64,000 nt of DNA. Source: Candidatus Bodocaedibacter vickermanii (lineage in GTDB: Bacteria; Pseudomonadota; Alphaproteobacteria; UBA6184). The notes under the pieces were generated by a model that saw nothing but the letters and a program-made list of their open reading frames with translations, ran no database searches and was not told the origin of the DNA. The first letter of the stretch is position 1. Each line of letters opens with the position of its first letter. Where the stretch lies: the NCBI RefSeq assembly GCF_014896945.1, contig NZ_CP054719.1, positions 667,153 to 731,152 of the forward strand, given 5' to 3'. Both the position numbers and the translations under genes were made by a program. Below, piece by piece: positions 47,521 to 57,158 of this stretch.

Positions 47521-48150
47521 CCACTACCAGCTGAAGCTGGTAGGTTGTAATTACAGACTGGAAGTCTCTGACTACTCTAAAGAGATATTAGAAAGGTTAT
47601 TTGACTGGAAAGAGTCCGTATGATTGTTGATGTAGGCATTAATGATGTCATCAGTAACATTGCCGCTCGTTGAACTAAAGAACCCTCGCCCCCAGAAGTG
47701 TCTTCCCCAATATTCTTTCTTGATATTAGGAAACTCCTGCTGAATCTTTCTTGACGATCGTCCCTTTGCTATTTTTACAAATTCACTGACCGATACGTGG
47801 GGAGGTATTTCTACAAAAATATGCACATGATCTGCTGACAACACGCCATTGCAAACCTTAACACCCAGTTCATCAGCAACCTGTGCGATCACCTCACGCA
47901 CTCGTAATCTTAATTCACCACTTAGAACTCGTTTACGATACTTGGTGATCCATACTAAGTGATATCTATGGTAAAATACGGTGTGGCTGGTTTTGCTATA
48001 ATCTGTCATATGATACCCGTCGCGTTTCTCAAGCGCTAGCGCTTGAAGACTAAGCTAGGGTATCATATTTACTCCTTTTTTTCAATACCTCGCCTCTTTT
48101 CCTTTACCAAGGACTGAAGTCTTTTTCGCCTGGAAGGCGAAGGTTTTAAC
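47515..48150 (-). mobile_element. IS200/IS605-family insertion sequence (tnpA only)
   Basis: Right-end hairpin CTACCAGCT-GA-AGCTGGTAG (47524-47543). At the left side, a hairpin CTTCGCCTTCCAGGCGAA (about 48,122-48,139, minus strand) is the likely left-end structure. An inner palindrome TCAAGCGCTAGCGCTTGA (48029-48046) is enclosed by ATGATACCC/GGGTATCAT (48010-48018 and 48058-48066) in the tnpA leader, like the leader stem that represses translation in IS200. Exact tips are uncertain by about 10 bases. The element sits between the SecA-like and OTU/toxin reading frames and supplies the last ~20 codons of the former and the TTG of the latter. Confidence 0.8.
47572..48009 (-). CDS. tnpA: IS200-type Y1 (HUH) transposase TnpA
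   Basis: 145 residues. HUH motif His61-Val-His63 in LSADHVHIFVEIPP; catalytic Tyr126 in INAYINNH; typical KYRKRVL and FWGRGFFSSTSGNVTDDI segments. It moves single-stranded DNA by cut-and-paste through subterminal hairpins. No tnpB is present. All motifs are intact and the length is normal (about 140-150), so it may be active. Confidence 0.93.
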   Translation of the reverse strand: MTDYSKTSHTVFYHRYHLVWITKYRKRVLSGELRLRVREVIAQVADELGVKVCNGVLSADHVHIFVEIPPHVSVSEFVKIAKGRSSRKIQQEFPNIKKEYWGRHFWGRGFFSSTSGNVTDDIINAYINNHTDSFQSNNLSNISLE

Positions 48151-48861
48151 CATAAAGGGGACTATAAAAACTCGTTTAGAAAGAATATGTGAAAAAGCTT
48201 CAAACAATTCCGGAGAAGCATCATTATATAAAGGTATTAGTTTTTGGAATTCATCCAAGTTATGTTTTGCTTTATGATGCCATACATATTCTATTAAACG
48301 TTCTTGCGCTTCAAATTCTGTCAACTCAAAACCATCAACTAATAATTCAATGATATGATTAGGACGATTGTGTTTAATCTCCTCTGACATATAAAAACTT
48401 AATTCGTCTATGCGATCTCTCAATTTATGTGTTTGATGAACATAGATACTTTCGGCATAGCTATGCATTAATAGATGTTGTTGCGCCCATAAATCGCTGA
48501 CTTGATTAAACTTACCTTGTTCTAGAATTTTTGATGAAGACTCCAACTCCATTAAAAAGGCCGGAATTGGACGTGGAGCAGTTGCAATTTCCACAGAAGT
48601 TGACGTTCTTAGCTGCAGTATCATAGATTTTATTCTTTGAAAGATTTGATCTTGCATCAAGGCTTCTGGATTATTATATGTTTGTATATCAGAAAGCTTT
48701 TTCTGCTGAACTAACACCCGATGTTTGTTTCGAATATCACTAATATCATAAGGACTGTGATATTCGGATTTCTTATCAATATACGCATCGTTCAAATCTG
48801 CTGCACAGATTAATAACTGTGCCGTTCCTTTCTTTCCTTGACGCGCGGTACGCCCAAAGTT
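48082..48861 (-). pseudogene. C-terminal part of the SecA-like gene, cut off by an in-frame TAA
   Basis: This frame is the direct continuation of the SecA-like gene beyond the TAA at 48862-48864. The first codons read NFGRTARQGKKGTAQLLI, the second half of helicase motif VI (Q-x-FGR-x-x-RQG), followed by ~235 residues of helical sequence. Restoring one sense codon (for example CAA) would join both parts into 1,788 codons. The last ~20 codons (KTFAFQAKKTS onward) come from the IS200 left end, so the natural C-terminus is lost. A TTG at 48795 could in theory start it, but no ribosome site is seen. Confidence 0.85.
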
Positions 48862-51800
48862 TTAGGCTTCAACACGTTCGTTTAAAGGCAAAAAAGTCGT
48901 ACACACATGAAGACCCCCACAGGCATCCACTTCGATGGCAAGTTCAAGATCAGTCCCTCTTCCTGCTAAGTTTGTTGCAAAGACAACATGCCCGCCTAAC
49001 AAAGGTTTTGGTAGTTCCTGTGTTAAATCATTTCGGAAATAACAATGAATATTTTGACTTGGAAAAATTGGAATGTGCTTCTGAAATTCATTTTTAACTT
49101 TTTCTAAGTTTTCTTTTGTTTCAAACAAGACCAACACACTACGACCACTCGAGGTCTCATCTACAATAGATTGAATAATTGCATCACTCCAACCCCCCCG
49201 ATTATCCAACACTTTATGTTCGTATTCTTTAAGCTGCTTGGGTCTATAGGACGGTATTGAAACAAAATCTACATCGTAAACACTTCTCATAAATGACTGT
49301 GTAACTTCATTTCCCAGTGTTCCAGTCAACCCAGAAATATTGCCCCCATAGCGTTTAACGTAACTTAATGGGGAAATAAAAGATCCGACAAAGTTTTCAG
49401 CGGTTAAATAACTTTCTGCTTTTAATTGTAAAAACTGATGCCCTCCGTCACTAAACACCTGATTGGTATGTACGACCCCTGTGTTTTGATAGTCTATGGG
49501 GCAAATTGCTCCGTTATCTGCTACAACGTGATCTTTATCTTGACGATGATAAAAATTTGCTCTAAGCACACTTTCAATCCAAAGTGGTACTTGATAGCGT
49601 GCAAGCTTCCTTAAATGTTGAGGGATTTTTAAGGTTTGATCACTTTCGCCTCCAAGTTCATACTCCAGATAAACAAAGGTTTCTTCTCGAATTGTTTCGA
49701 TATTTTTTCCTTCTTTAAGCGCATCTTCTACTCTTTTCGATACAACGGCAAGTAAAGGCAACATGCTTTCCATCCCTGACATGGGCTTGGATAGTTGCGT
49801 ATAAACATCAATTTGATCTACCAGTGAGCTATCAGCCTCATCTATAAACAAAACATCGAAGGCTCTTTTGCCTCGTCGTTCTTTTCCTTCAAATTCTTCT
49901 AAAAGGACATGGGCGCTAAATGAGTGTATAGTCCCATACACAACATCTGCCAAATATGCTTTTTGAAGAGCGACTTCATCGTCTGCCACAGCATCAGCGC
50001 ACGTTACATCTAAAAGATCATAGATACCCTTTTGTTCCTTTGCATCACGGCTGCTTAATACTTCAGAACTGGACGCTATATCTACCTTATCACCCCATAG
50101 CGCCCGAACACTCGCAATCATAGCCGTTGTAATTGACTTACCTTCTCCTGTTGCGATTTGTAAAAGTCTTCCCTTTTTATCAACGGTATTTAAAGAACCA
50201 AGAGCGGAAATTATTTGCGTTGCACGCGGGATATATCCTTTTTTATTTGCTAATTCTACAGCACGCATAACAACTGCTAAAATTGGCACTATTTTATTTT
50301 CTCTGCCCACTCGGGTAGATATGGCTTTTATCCCACCACTCCATTTTTTTACTTGTTCTTTAGTCCACTCTGATACGGGCAGGTCACTTCCATCTAATGA
50401 TTTTCCGAATTGATCTAATACATCATAAAGTTGTGTTTTTATTAAATCGCGCAGTTCAAGTGAGCTCTTGGTATTTAAATTATTAAAGGCTTGAACCACT
50501 TCGGTAACACTTAAATCGGTTACATCCTTTTTAAAAATAACGGAGTGTATATATGCATCAAGAATACCTTGCCAATTAGTTTCAAGCATCCCATCTAAGC
50601 TCAAAATTCCTTCAATAGAAGTGGCCGCTATTCCATAATTGCATATCTTTCGAACGCTTCTACTAAAGAGTGTGCCTAATTCGACATCATCAAGCTTTCT
50701 TTTTGCGTCAGCAAATACTTGCGGGGTCCAACCTAACTTAACCAGTTGAGATTCATCCCATTCTACTGGACTAAGTTTTGCTATCTCCTCATGTTCTACA
50801 ATTGCTTCAGGCGTTAGTTGATCGTGAGCTAGATAAGGCTGACTCATTAGCGCACTTCTTGTAATATAAGCAGGTGACAAATCGTCTGATTGAACATTTG
50901 TTACTGCAAATAATGGGTGTACTGTATCCTGCTCTTCTGAAGTATCATCAGCTTCAAATTCAACCTCCGTACACTCCCTCTCAGCAGGGTCATATATAGT
51001 CGCAGCATAATAGCCATCTCTGGTTGACAAAGCGACTTCTGTTGTACCTTGTGCTTCTACCGCGTTTCGTTCTTCTTCCTCACGCTTCCGTCTTTCTTCT
51101 GTTTCTCTAAGCTTTTGAGCGTTTTCTTCCACCTCTTTTGCTAAGCGTTCTTTTTCTACTAGTGCCTCAGCTTTTTGTGCTAAAAGAGCTTCTTCTACTT
51201 TTAATTCTTTAATCGCATCCCCATAAAATGCATTGAATTTTGCAAATCTCGGATCATTGCAATCTTTAATGCCTCGACGATAAGCTTCTTGACAGTATCT
51301 TTGAGACTTTTCATTTGAATATAGAAATGATGGGCGTACTAGAACATCTCCATTTTTTAAAACAGAAGAAAGCTCAAAAGACGATGCCCAACAGCTACGT
51401 CCACCATAGAATTCTGCTTGAGCAAGTAAAAGTGTAGCCTCTACATCTCCTTGTGTATAAGCTTCTAATAGAAGCTCCTTTCCATAGACGTGATCGAATC
51501 GATGATATCTATTTTCTTTTTTCCCCATCAAATAACACATCCCAAGCTCTCTTAATTGTTGGGCATTCTTTCCCTGTTTTTCTACTACTCGACGTGCATT
51601 TTCAGCATCCCTTTGACGGATAGTCTCGTTGCGTTGCTCACGTGTAGCTGATTCCCATGCTTGCTGAGTGACTGAATCCATATTATTAGGACAGGTGTGA
51701 TAGCTTGAATAGGCCTGTTGAAAATATTTGGCTGCTTCGCTGGAGTTCTTAAGCACTCCACCTAACCCTAGGAATAAATATCGCCCTACATGAAAGCAGG

Positions 51801-53448
51801 CTTCCCCTTTTTGATAGCCATATCCTCCTTGTATATCTACTGCTTTTTTAAACACCGCATACGCATGCTGTAAGTCTTTTACCTTTCCGTTCGTTCCAGC
51901 TTCATAATCTTTAGCAAGCGCTGTTAATGCTTCCGCCCCTAACCCTTTTATCTCTTCTTGCAAACGCGCAGCTTCTTGTTCAGCCTTAGCTTCTAAACGT
52001 TTTCTATCTTCTAATTGTAGATCTTTAGTTGCTACATTCCAATATTGGAGATTAACGGGAGAAGCTCTTAAATCTAGTCGATCACCACGTTTATAGGCTT
52101 CTTGCAAAACTCTATATCCTTCATGAACGTTTACACACTCACCATACAAACCCTGTAAATGTACTAAAGCAAAATTAAGAGATCCATCTAAATTACCCGC
52201 CTGATGAGCCAAGCGAAATAAGCGAACTGCATGACTATGATCCCTCTTCTGAGGCATAGGGATATCTTTATAGTAAAGTCCTAATTGATTTAACTTAACT
52301 CCATCATCCTTTGCCTCATCCATCTCCTTCATTCGTCTTCTGTGTTCGCTTAGAAGATTAATATAATTATTATAATAATCATTAAATTTTGAGGTGTTAG
52401 GATGAAATGATCCAGGATAGCCGTTTTCTAAAGCTATTCTAATATTATCGCCCATATATGATATTTTTTCATCTCTAAAAGAATATTGCTCAAGCTCTGG
52501 GGCTCCTCGCAATATAGACGCTAAGTTCAACCCCCCATAAAATTCCATTTTGGCCAGCAGAATGCAGGCTTCAGCATCTCCTTTGCTCTTAGCCTCTTCA
52601 AATAATTTTGTTGCAAAAAAAGAATTTTCTTGCTGTCCATTTATACCCAAAAGCTTACTTAAACCAAGCTCTCTTAACCCGGCTGCGTTTAACCCTTTTT
52701 TTTCATCTTCTCTCTGTTTAATTAGAGCTTCTTCAAATAGCTTCTTTTGGCGAATAGCTTCTTGTCTTGCTTTCATGTTTTCTATTTCTTGTTTTGCCCA
52801 AAGAGTTGCCTTTTTACCTTCCATTAAATGCTTATGCTGTTGTAAAATTCTAGACTTAAGTTCTTGGGCAAAGTATAAAAGCATTGAAAGCTTGTGAGTC
52901 TTTTTTACTGCATCCTTAGTGGTTATGATCTCCGTTTTATATTCTGTGAATTTCGCCCTAACCCCATAATTTGAAAACAGTCCCCAACAATCATGATCTC
53001 TTTCAAGGTAATTAACTTCTATATTAGGGTTTGAATATAACTCTCGCTCCCAACTTTGTAACACTGCCACCGCATTGCTTTCTAGCCATCTTGAAGATGT
53101 CCATTTCTCTGATTTAATGGGCGTCTTTTTTTGTTTTGTTTCTGCCGGAATATCTTTTACTAAAACTCTAGGAGTAGCTCCATCTGATATTGAAAGCTCC
53201 GTGTTAATAAGTCGTTCAAGTATTTCAAGAGCAGCTTCAGGCGTGGTTGCCTTAACAACTCCCTCTATTTTCAAGACTATGTTTTCAGCATCTTTTGGAA
53301 AATCATTTTGTAATGGTCTTGAATATTGCATTATTTTAGATAATTGCTGATTTAATTCGTATTTTCTGTTTGACCAAGAAAATGCCTCAGATCCAAAGTT
53401 AACTGACAGCGCGGAAATACAAGAGGTTAATAACAAGAATTTTTTCAT
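48862..53448 (-). CDS. Exported Sel1-repeat and SecA-like DEAD ATPase, truncated by nonsense codon
   Basis: 1,528 residues up to the TAA. A signal peptide (MKKFLLLTSCISALSVNFGSEA) is followed by Sel1/TPR-like repeats (about 260-730: AEACILLAKMEFYGG, DHSHAVRLFRLAHQAGN, YLFLGLGGVLKNSSEAAKYF) and a coiled coil near 770-805. A SecA-like motor region runs from about 1,030: Walker A ATGEGKS (about 1,098), IDEADSSLVDQ (about 1,200), SGLTGTLG (about 1,380) and TNLAGRGTD with GGLHVCTT close to the end. It lacks the preprotein-crosslinking features of housekeeping SecA by eye. A signal peptide on a SecA-like ATPase is unusual and suggests export as an effector or delivery part. The stop falls between NERVEA and NFGR of motif VI, so ATPase function is probably lost unless read through. 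Confidence 0.82.
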   Translation of the reverse strand: MKKFLLLTSCISALSVNFGSEAFSWSNRKYELNQQLSKIMQYSRPLQNDFPKDAENIVLKIEGVVKATTPEAALEILERLINTELSISDGATPRVLVKDIPAETKQKKTPIKSEKWTSSRWLESNAVAVLQSWERELYSNPNIEVNYLERDHDCWGLFSNYGVRAKFTEYKTEIITTKDAVKKTHKLSMLLYFAQELKSRILQQHKHLMEGKKATLWAKQEIENMKARQEAIRQKKLFEEALIKQREDEKKGLNAAGLRELGLSKLLGINGQQENSFFATKLFEEAKSKGDAEACILLAKMEFYGGLNLASILRGAPELEQYSFRDEKISYMGDNIRIALENGYPGSFHPNTSKFNDYYNNYINLLSEHRRRMKEMDEAKDDGVKLNQLGLYYKDIPMPQKRDHSHAVRLFRLAHQAGNLDGSLNFALVHLQGLYGECVNVHEGYRVLQEAYKRGDRLDLRASPVNLQYWNVATKDLQLEDRKRLEAKAEQEAARLQEEIKGLGAEALTALAKDYEAGTNGKVKDLQHAYAVFKKAVDIQGGYGYQKGEACFHVGRYLFLGLGGVLKNSSEAAKYFQQAYSSYHTCPNNMDSVTQQAWESATREQRNETIRQRDAENARRVVEKQGKNAQQLRELGMCYLMGKKENRYHRFDHVYGKELLLEAYTQGDVEATLLLAQAEFYGGRSCWASSFELSSVLKNGDVLVRPSFLYSNEKSQRYCQEAYRRGIKDCNDPRFAKFNAFYGDAIKELKVEEALLAQKAEALVEKERLAKEVEENAQKLRETEERRKREEEERNAVEAQGTTEVALSTRDGYYAATIYDPAERECTEVEFEADDTSEEQDTVHPLFAVTNVQSDDLSPAYITRSALMSQPYLAHDQLTPEAIVEHEEIAKLSPVEWDESQLVKLGWTPQVFADAKRKLDDVELGTLFSRSVRKICNYGIAATSIEGILSLDGMLETNWQGILDAYIHSVIFKKDVTDLSVTEVVQAFNNLNTKSSLELRDLIKTQLYDVLDQFGKSLDGSDLPVSEWTKEQVKKWSGGIKAISTRVGRENKIVPILAVVMRAVELANKKGYIPRATQIISALGSLNTVDKKGRLLQIATGEGKSITTAMIASVRALWGDKVDIASSSEVLSSRDAKEQKGIYDLLDVTCADAVADDEVALQKAYLADVVYGTIHSFSAHVLLEEFEGKERRGKRAFDVLFIDEADSSLVDQIDVYTQLSKPMSGMESMLPLLAVVSKRVEDALKEGKNIETIREETFVYLEYELGGESDQTLKIPQHLRKLARYQVPLWIESVLRANFYHRQDKDHVVADNGAICPIDYQNTGVVHTNQVFSDGGHQFLQLKAESYLTAENFVGSFISPLSYVKRYGGNISGLTGTLGNEVTQSFMRSVYDVDFVSIPSYRPKQLKEYEHKVLDNRGGWSDAIIQSIVDETSSGRSVLVLFETKENLEKVKNEFQKHIPIFPSQNIHCYFRNDLTQELPKPLLGGHVVFATNLAGRGTDLELAIEVDACGGLHVCTTFLPLNERVEA

Positions 53449-53724
53449 GATAAAACTCCTGAATTAGACAAAAAAATATTAAAAGAGGGAGATTTGTGGA
53501 GAGTTAATTGAAAACATTGCATAAGAAATCCTTTGTTTAATAACACGTTAAGTCCATCAGCTTTAAACAACAAATTTCTTATTAATTTTTTTATAATATA
53601 TTTATACAGACACAGATTGTTAACAAACGCAACACAAATTATAAAAATGCCCCTGTGATAATTTACAGTTTACTCCCTGTCGTTTCAGACGAATTACAAA
53701 ATGTTATTAGAAGCGACCTTAAGA
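53449..53724. promoter_or_regulatory. Upstream region of the SecA-like gene
   Basis: About 275 AT-rich bases before the SecA-like start; with the IS630 remnant they make up the 541-base gap to valS. It should contain the promoter of the toxin island, but I could not pick a convincing -10/-35 pair. No small gene was seen. Confidence 0.3.
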
Positions 53725-53905
53725 TTATTTGTAAGTACTATTAAATTCAGCACTCCACCTGGCAACTATTTGATAAGACACTTTACGTCTAAGGGATTTC
53801 ATTTGAGCTCACCTCTTCCCGATAGGATTAAAATCGGGAGAATAAAGTGGCAGGTATAGCAGAGTATGCCCCGCTGTGGTGAGAGCATCTTGCATTTTGG
53901 ATTAC
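53725..53905 (-). pseudogene. IS630-family transposase remnant
   Basis: On the minus strand from about 53,895 a frame reads MQDALTTAGHTLLYLPLYSP, then DFNPIGKR-stop-AQMKSLRRK, ending at TAA 53725-53727. This is the C-terminal signature of IS630-type DDE transposases (LPPYSPDLNPIE-K-WA-x-LK). The conserved Trp is TGA and the catalytic Glu is Gly, so it is dead. No inverted ends were recognised. Confidence 0.75.
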
Positions 53906-53963
53906 TTTTCAGGGGCTAGGCCAACGTTATAGCCCCCACTATTTTCCACAGCTTATAAACAAA

Positions 53964-53986
53964 AGCCCCCAACTTGGGGGCTAAAT
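53964..53986 (-). terminator. Terminator of valS
   Basis: Stem AGCCCCC / GGGGGCT (53964-53970 and 53976-53982) with loop of 5; on the minus strand it is followed by TTTTGTTT. It lies 7 bases after the valS stop. Confidence 0.88.
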
Positions 53987-53989
53987 ATT

Positions 53990-56626
53990 TTATGCTAACT
54001 GTGCCAACGATGCGTCAATTTTTTGAAGCCGTTCATTAAAGTCAACTTCACGCTGTTTATTTTCATCAATGATTTCTTGGGGCGCTCTTGCCACAAAATC
54101 AGCATTCGACAACTTGCCGGTTACCACTTTCAAATCAGCCAATACTTTTGCTTTTTCCTTTTGCAATCGCGCATGTTCAGCTTCCAAATCAATCACATCG
54201 CGAATGTTCAATTGAAACACTGTCTTTCCAGCAATCACATTCAACGGTTTTGAAACAGAGTCCGTCAACGTAATTCGCGCCAAACGTTCAACCAAGGATT
54301 GATTACGGTTCAAATAATCTTGTTCAAGTTTATCATCCATTGATACGCTGGTTTGAACAAACGTTGCAACAGGAACGTTCAGCTCCGCCCTTGCTGCACG
54401 AATCGCAGTGATCGATTCAATCACCCAATTCATTTCCGAAACCGCTGACATATCCGGATTTTCAGAAATCGGCCATACATGCTCTAACAGAAATTCAGCC
54501 GATCCTTCTGGTTTAAATGCAGCCCAAATCTCATCCGTCACAAACGGCATCATCGGCTGCAATACGGTCAACAATCGCTTTAACGCCCATGCCATTGTGG
54601 CACGCGTTTCTGACTTTGTAATCTCATCTTGACCATTTAGAATCGGCTTTGTAAATTCAATATACCAATCACAAAACAGGTTGCGAACCGCCGCATATAA
54701 AAGGTTAGCTGCATCATGCAAACGGTATTCATCCAATGCCGCTGTCACGTCTTTTGTGGTCACCTCTAACGCTCCACCAATCCAGCGATTCACGGTTAGT
54801 TTTGCATCACTGGCCGGGTTAAATCCTGGAACTAATTCGACATTATGCATCTGCGCATACTTTGCCGCATTCCATAATTTCGTCACAAAGTTTCTGGAAC
54901 TTTCAACCTTATCCATGGACATTCGCACATCACGCCCATGAACCGCTAAACTGCTTAGTGTCAGTCGCAACGCATCCGCACCGTATTGTTCAATCACAAC
55001 CAATGGATCAATCACGTTACCTTTTGTCTTGGACATTTTTTGCCCTTTTTCATCACGAATCAATGGGTGGATGTAAACAACTTTAAATGGAACCTTCCCC
55101 ATAAAGTGCAACCCCATCATCATCATTCGGGCAACCCAAAAGAAAATGATATCAAACCCTGTCACCAATACATCAGTACTATAATAAGTATCCAACTCTG
55201 GCGTTTGTTCTGGCCAACCTAACGTTGAAAATGGCCACAAAGCTGATGAAAACCACGTATCCAACACATCATCATCCTGAGCCAACTCAACCGCATGACC
55301 GTAATGATCTTTAGCCTCAATATGCGCAACCTCTGCAGAGTCTGCAACGAACACATGTCCATCAGGACCATACCAAGCAGGGATGCGATGACCCCACCAA
55401 ATCTGGCGAGAAATACACCATGGGCGAATATTCCGCAACCACTCAAAATACGTATGTTTCCAGTTATCGGGAACAAACACCGTCTCACCTGTTTCAACGG
55501 CCTCCAATGCACGTTTTGCAAGAACAGCGGCATCCACAAACCACTGATCCGTCAACCGTGGTTCCAGTGGTGTTCCAGAACGATCCCCATGAGGAATCAA
55601 TTGCTTGTAATCTTCGATTCTATCTAAACACTCAAGCGCCTCCATAGCCTCAACGGCTTTCTTGCGTGCTTCAAATCGATCCAATCCTTGGTATTCAACT
55701 GGACAGTTTTCATTCATTTTTCCATGAATATCCATCACATTAATCTTTTCCAGACCATGACGCTCACTCACTTCAAAGTCATTAAAATCATGAGCAGGAG
55801 TAATCTTTACCGCCCCAGTTCCTTTTTCAGGATCAGGATATTCGTCTGCAACAATTGGAATCTCTCGACCATTTAATGGAACACGAATACGCTGACCAAT
55901 CAGATCTTGATAACGTTCGTCATCCGGATGCACAGCAACTGCAACGTCTCCAAACAACGTTTCAGGTCGAGTCGTTCCCACCACAATATATTGAGTTGCG
56001 TCAGACACCAACGGATACCGCAAATAATACATCTTGCCGTTTGTTTCTTTTTCTTCAACTTCTAAATCCGAAACCGCGGTCAGTAGTTTGCAATCCCAAT
56101 TCACCAAACGCTTGTCGCGGTAAATCAGTTTTTGAGTGTACAAATCAATAAACACTTTACGAACCGCATCCGACAATCCCGCATCCATTGTGAATCTAGA
56201 ACGATCCCAATCCGCAGTGATCCCCATCTTTTTTTGTTGATCAACAATGGCACTGCCGTACTTTTCTTTCCACGTCCACACATGATTCAGGAATTTTTCA
56301 CGTCCCAATTCATGGCGATTAATTCCTTCAGAATTCAACTGACGTTCCACCAACATTTGCGTCGCAATTCCTGCATGATCCGTACCAGGTTGGTATAAAG
56401 TATCCTTGCCTTTCATCTTCTGATATCGCAACAACACATCCTGAATCGTGTAGGTTAACGCATGTCCCAAATGTAAATTTCCCGTCACATTGGGTGGCGG
56501 CATCATAATCGTAAACGGCTCTTTTCCGCTTTTAGGATTACATGCAAACAATCCTTTTCTCATCCATTCTTCATACAATTTTTCCTGAGCAGATTGATGC
56601 TGATAATTTTGTGAAAGTACTGACAT
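53990..56626 (-). CDS. valS: Valyl-tRNA synthetase
   Basis: Charges tRNA-Val and edits mischarged Thr. 878 residues, class I. PPPNVTGNLHLGHAL contains HLGH (52-55). The CP1 editing domain holds GTTRPETLFGDVAVAVHPDD near 215 and TGAVKITPAHDFNDFE near 275. KMSKTKGNVIDP near 530 is the KMSKS loop, the anticodon-binding domain follows, and the C-terminal valyl coiled-coil arm (DLEAEHARLQKEKAKV ...) ends the protein. It is of normal length and intact. Monocistronic, with its own terminator. Confidence 0.97.
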   Translation of the reverse strand: MSVLSQNYQHQSAQEKLYEEWMRKGLFACNPKSGKEPFTIMMPPPNVTGNLHLGHALTYTIQDVLLRYQKMKGKDTLYQPGTDHAGIATQMLVERQLNSEGINRHELGREKFLNHVWTWKEKYGSAIVDQQKKMGITADWDRSRFTMDAGLSDAVRKVFIDLYTQKLIYRDKRLVNWDCKLLTAVSDLEVEEKETNGKMYYLRYPLVSDATQYIVVGTTRPETLFGDVAVAVHPDDERYQDLIGQRIRVPLNGREIPIVADEYPDPEKGTGAVKITPAHDFNDFEVSERHGLEKINVMDIHGKMNENCPVEYQGLDRFEARKKAVEAMEALECLDRIEDYKQLIPHGDRSGTPLEPRLTDQWFVDAAVLAKRALEAVETGETVFVPDNWKHTYFEWLRNIRPWCISRQIWWGHRIPAWYGPDGHVFVADSAEVAHIEAKDHYGHAVELAQDDDVLDTWFSSALWPFSTLGWPEQTPELDTYYSTDVLVTGFDIIFFWVARMMMMGLHFMGKVPFKVVYIHPLIRDEKGQKMSKTKGNVIDPLVVIEQYGADALRLTLSSLAVHGRDVRMSMDKVESSRNFVTKLWNAAKYAQMHNVELVPGFNPASDAKLTVNRWIGGALEVTTKDVTAALDEYRLHDAANLLYAAVRNLFCDWYIEFTKPILNGQDEITKSETRATMAWALKRLLTVLQPMMPFVTDEIWAAFKPEGSAEFLLEHVWPISENPDMSAVSEMNWVIESITAIRAARAELNVPVATFVQTSVSMDDKLEQDYLNRNQSLVERLARITLTDSVSKPLNVIAGKTVFQLNIRDVIDLEAEHARLQKEKAKVLADLKVVTGKLSNADFVARAPQEIIDENKQREVDFNERLQKIDASLAQLA

Positions 56627-56829
56627 TCTATTTCCTGTGTTAGACGTATATAATTTGAATTTGTTATACCATAAAATAATCCATCCAGAAATAGCTTGGA
56701 TTTTTTATATAGGTTCATCACCTGGCTTGAGACAAAAATAACCAATCACGGCAGCATGATGCTGCACCCATTAGGTCAGATCAGATCTGATACGGATTAC
56801 AAAAAACACCATCATCCTTCAAAAATATA

Positions 56830-56910
56830 TTGACTTTTCGAACTCACTGTGTATACTAATAGCTAGAATTGCGAAAAGGCTATCCACTAAACAGGTGGGT
56901 AGCTTTTTTT
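56830..56910 (+). ncRNA. Short promoter-terminator unit (candidate sRNA), copy 2
   Basis: TTGACT (56830-56835), 16-base spacer and TATACT (56852-56857), then a stem GGCTATCCAC / GTGGGTAGCT (56878-56887 and 56895-56904) and a T run. Compared with copy 1 the loop is changed, and the stem change C to T gives a T-G wobble pair, so pairing is kept. Confidence 0.5.
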
Positions 56911-56973
56911 CGTTCTACGTCTTTGAAACTTTCAGAAAAAGTATCTGAACTTTTATTGAAAGACATAGACATG

Positions 56974-57158
56974 CCGAACTGAATCCCCAGTACAGGCGCT
57001 CCACTACCCGATCAGTAGTCACGAGCCCTGTAAACAACCCCTAGAGTCGACGGGCTCGTAAAACACGACTTTGTGCCTATCAATAAAGTCCGCCTTTCCC
57101 CATTCGTGTAAGAAATGGGGTTCTTTTTGCACGTGCGGGTTACTGGGGATTCTCTCGG
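56974..57158. repeat. 185-bp multi-hairpin element with ~20-bp inverted ends, copy 2
   Basis: The ends CCGAACTGAATCCCCAGTA and TACTGGGGATTCTCTCGG pair. Internal stems: ACTAC/GTAGT, ACGAGCCC/GGGCTCGT, GACTTT/AAAGTC, CCCCAT/ATGGGG. In copy 1 the last stem keeps pairing through a G-T wobble. The ACGAGCCC stem is complete here but one base shorter in copy 1. Confidence 0.6.

Noticed and set aside
47572..48009. The IS200 transposase as the enzyme that moves the REP-like units (RAYT)
   Set aside because: The IS ends and hairpins share no sequence with the REP-like cores or tails, and the protein looks like ordinary IS200 TnpA rather than RAYT.
48862..48864. Genetic code change or selenocysteine-type recoding at the TAA
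   Set aside because: TAA ends many intact genes here (accC, argS, ftsH and others), and TAA is not a selenocysteine codon; mutation or sequencing error is simpler.
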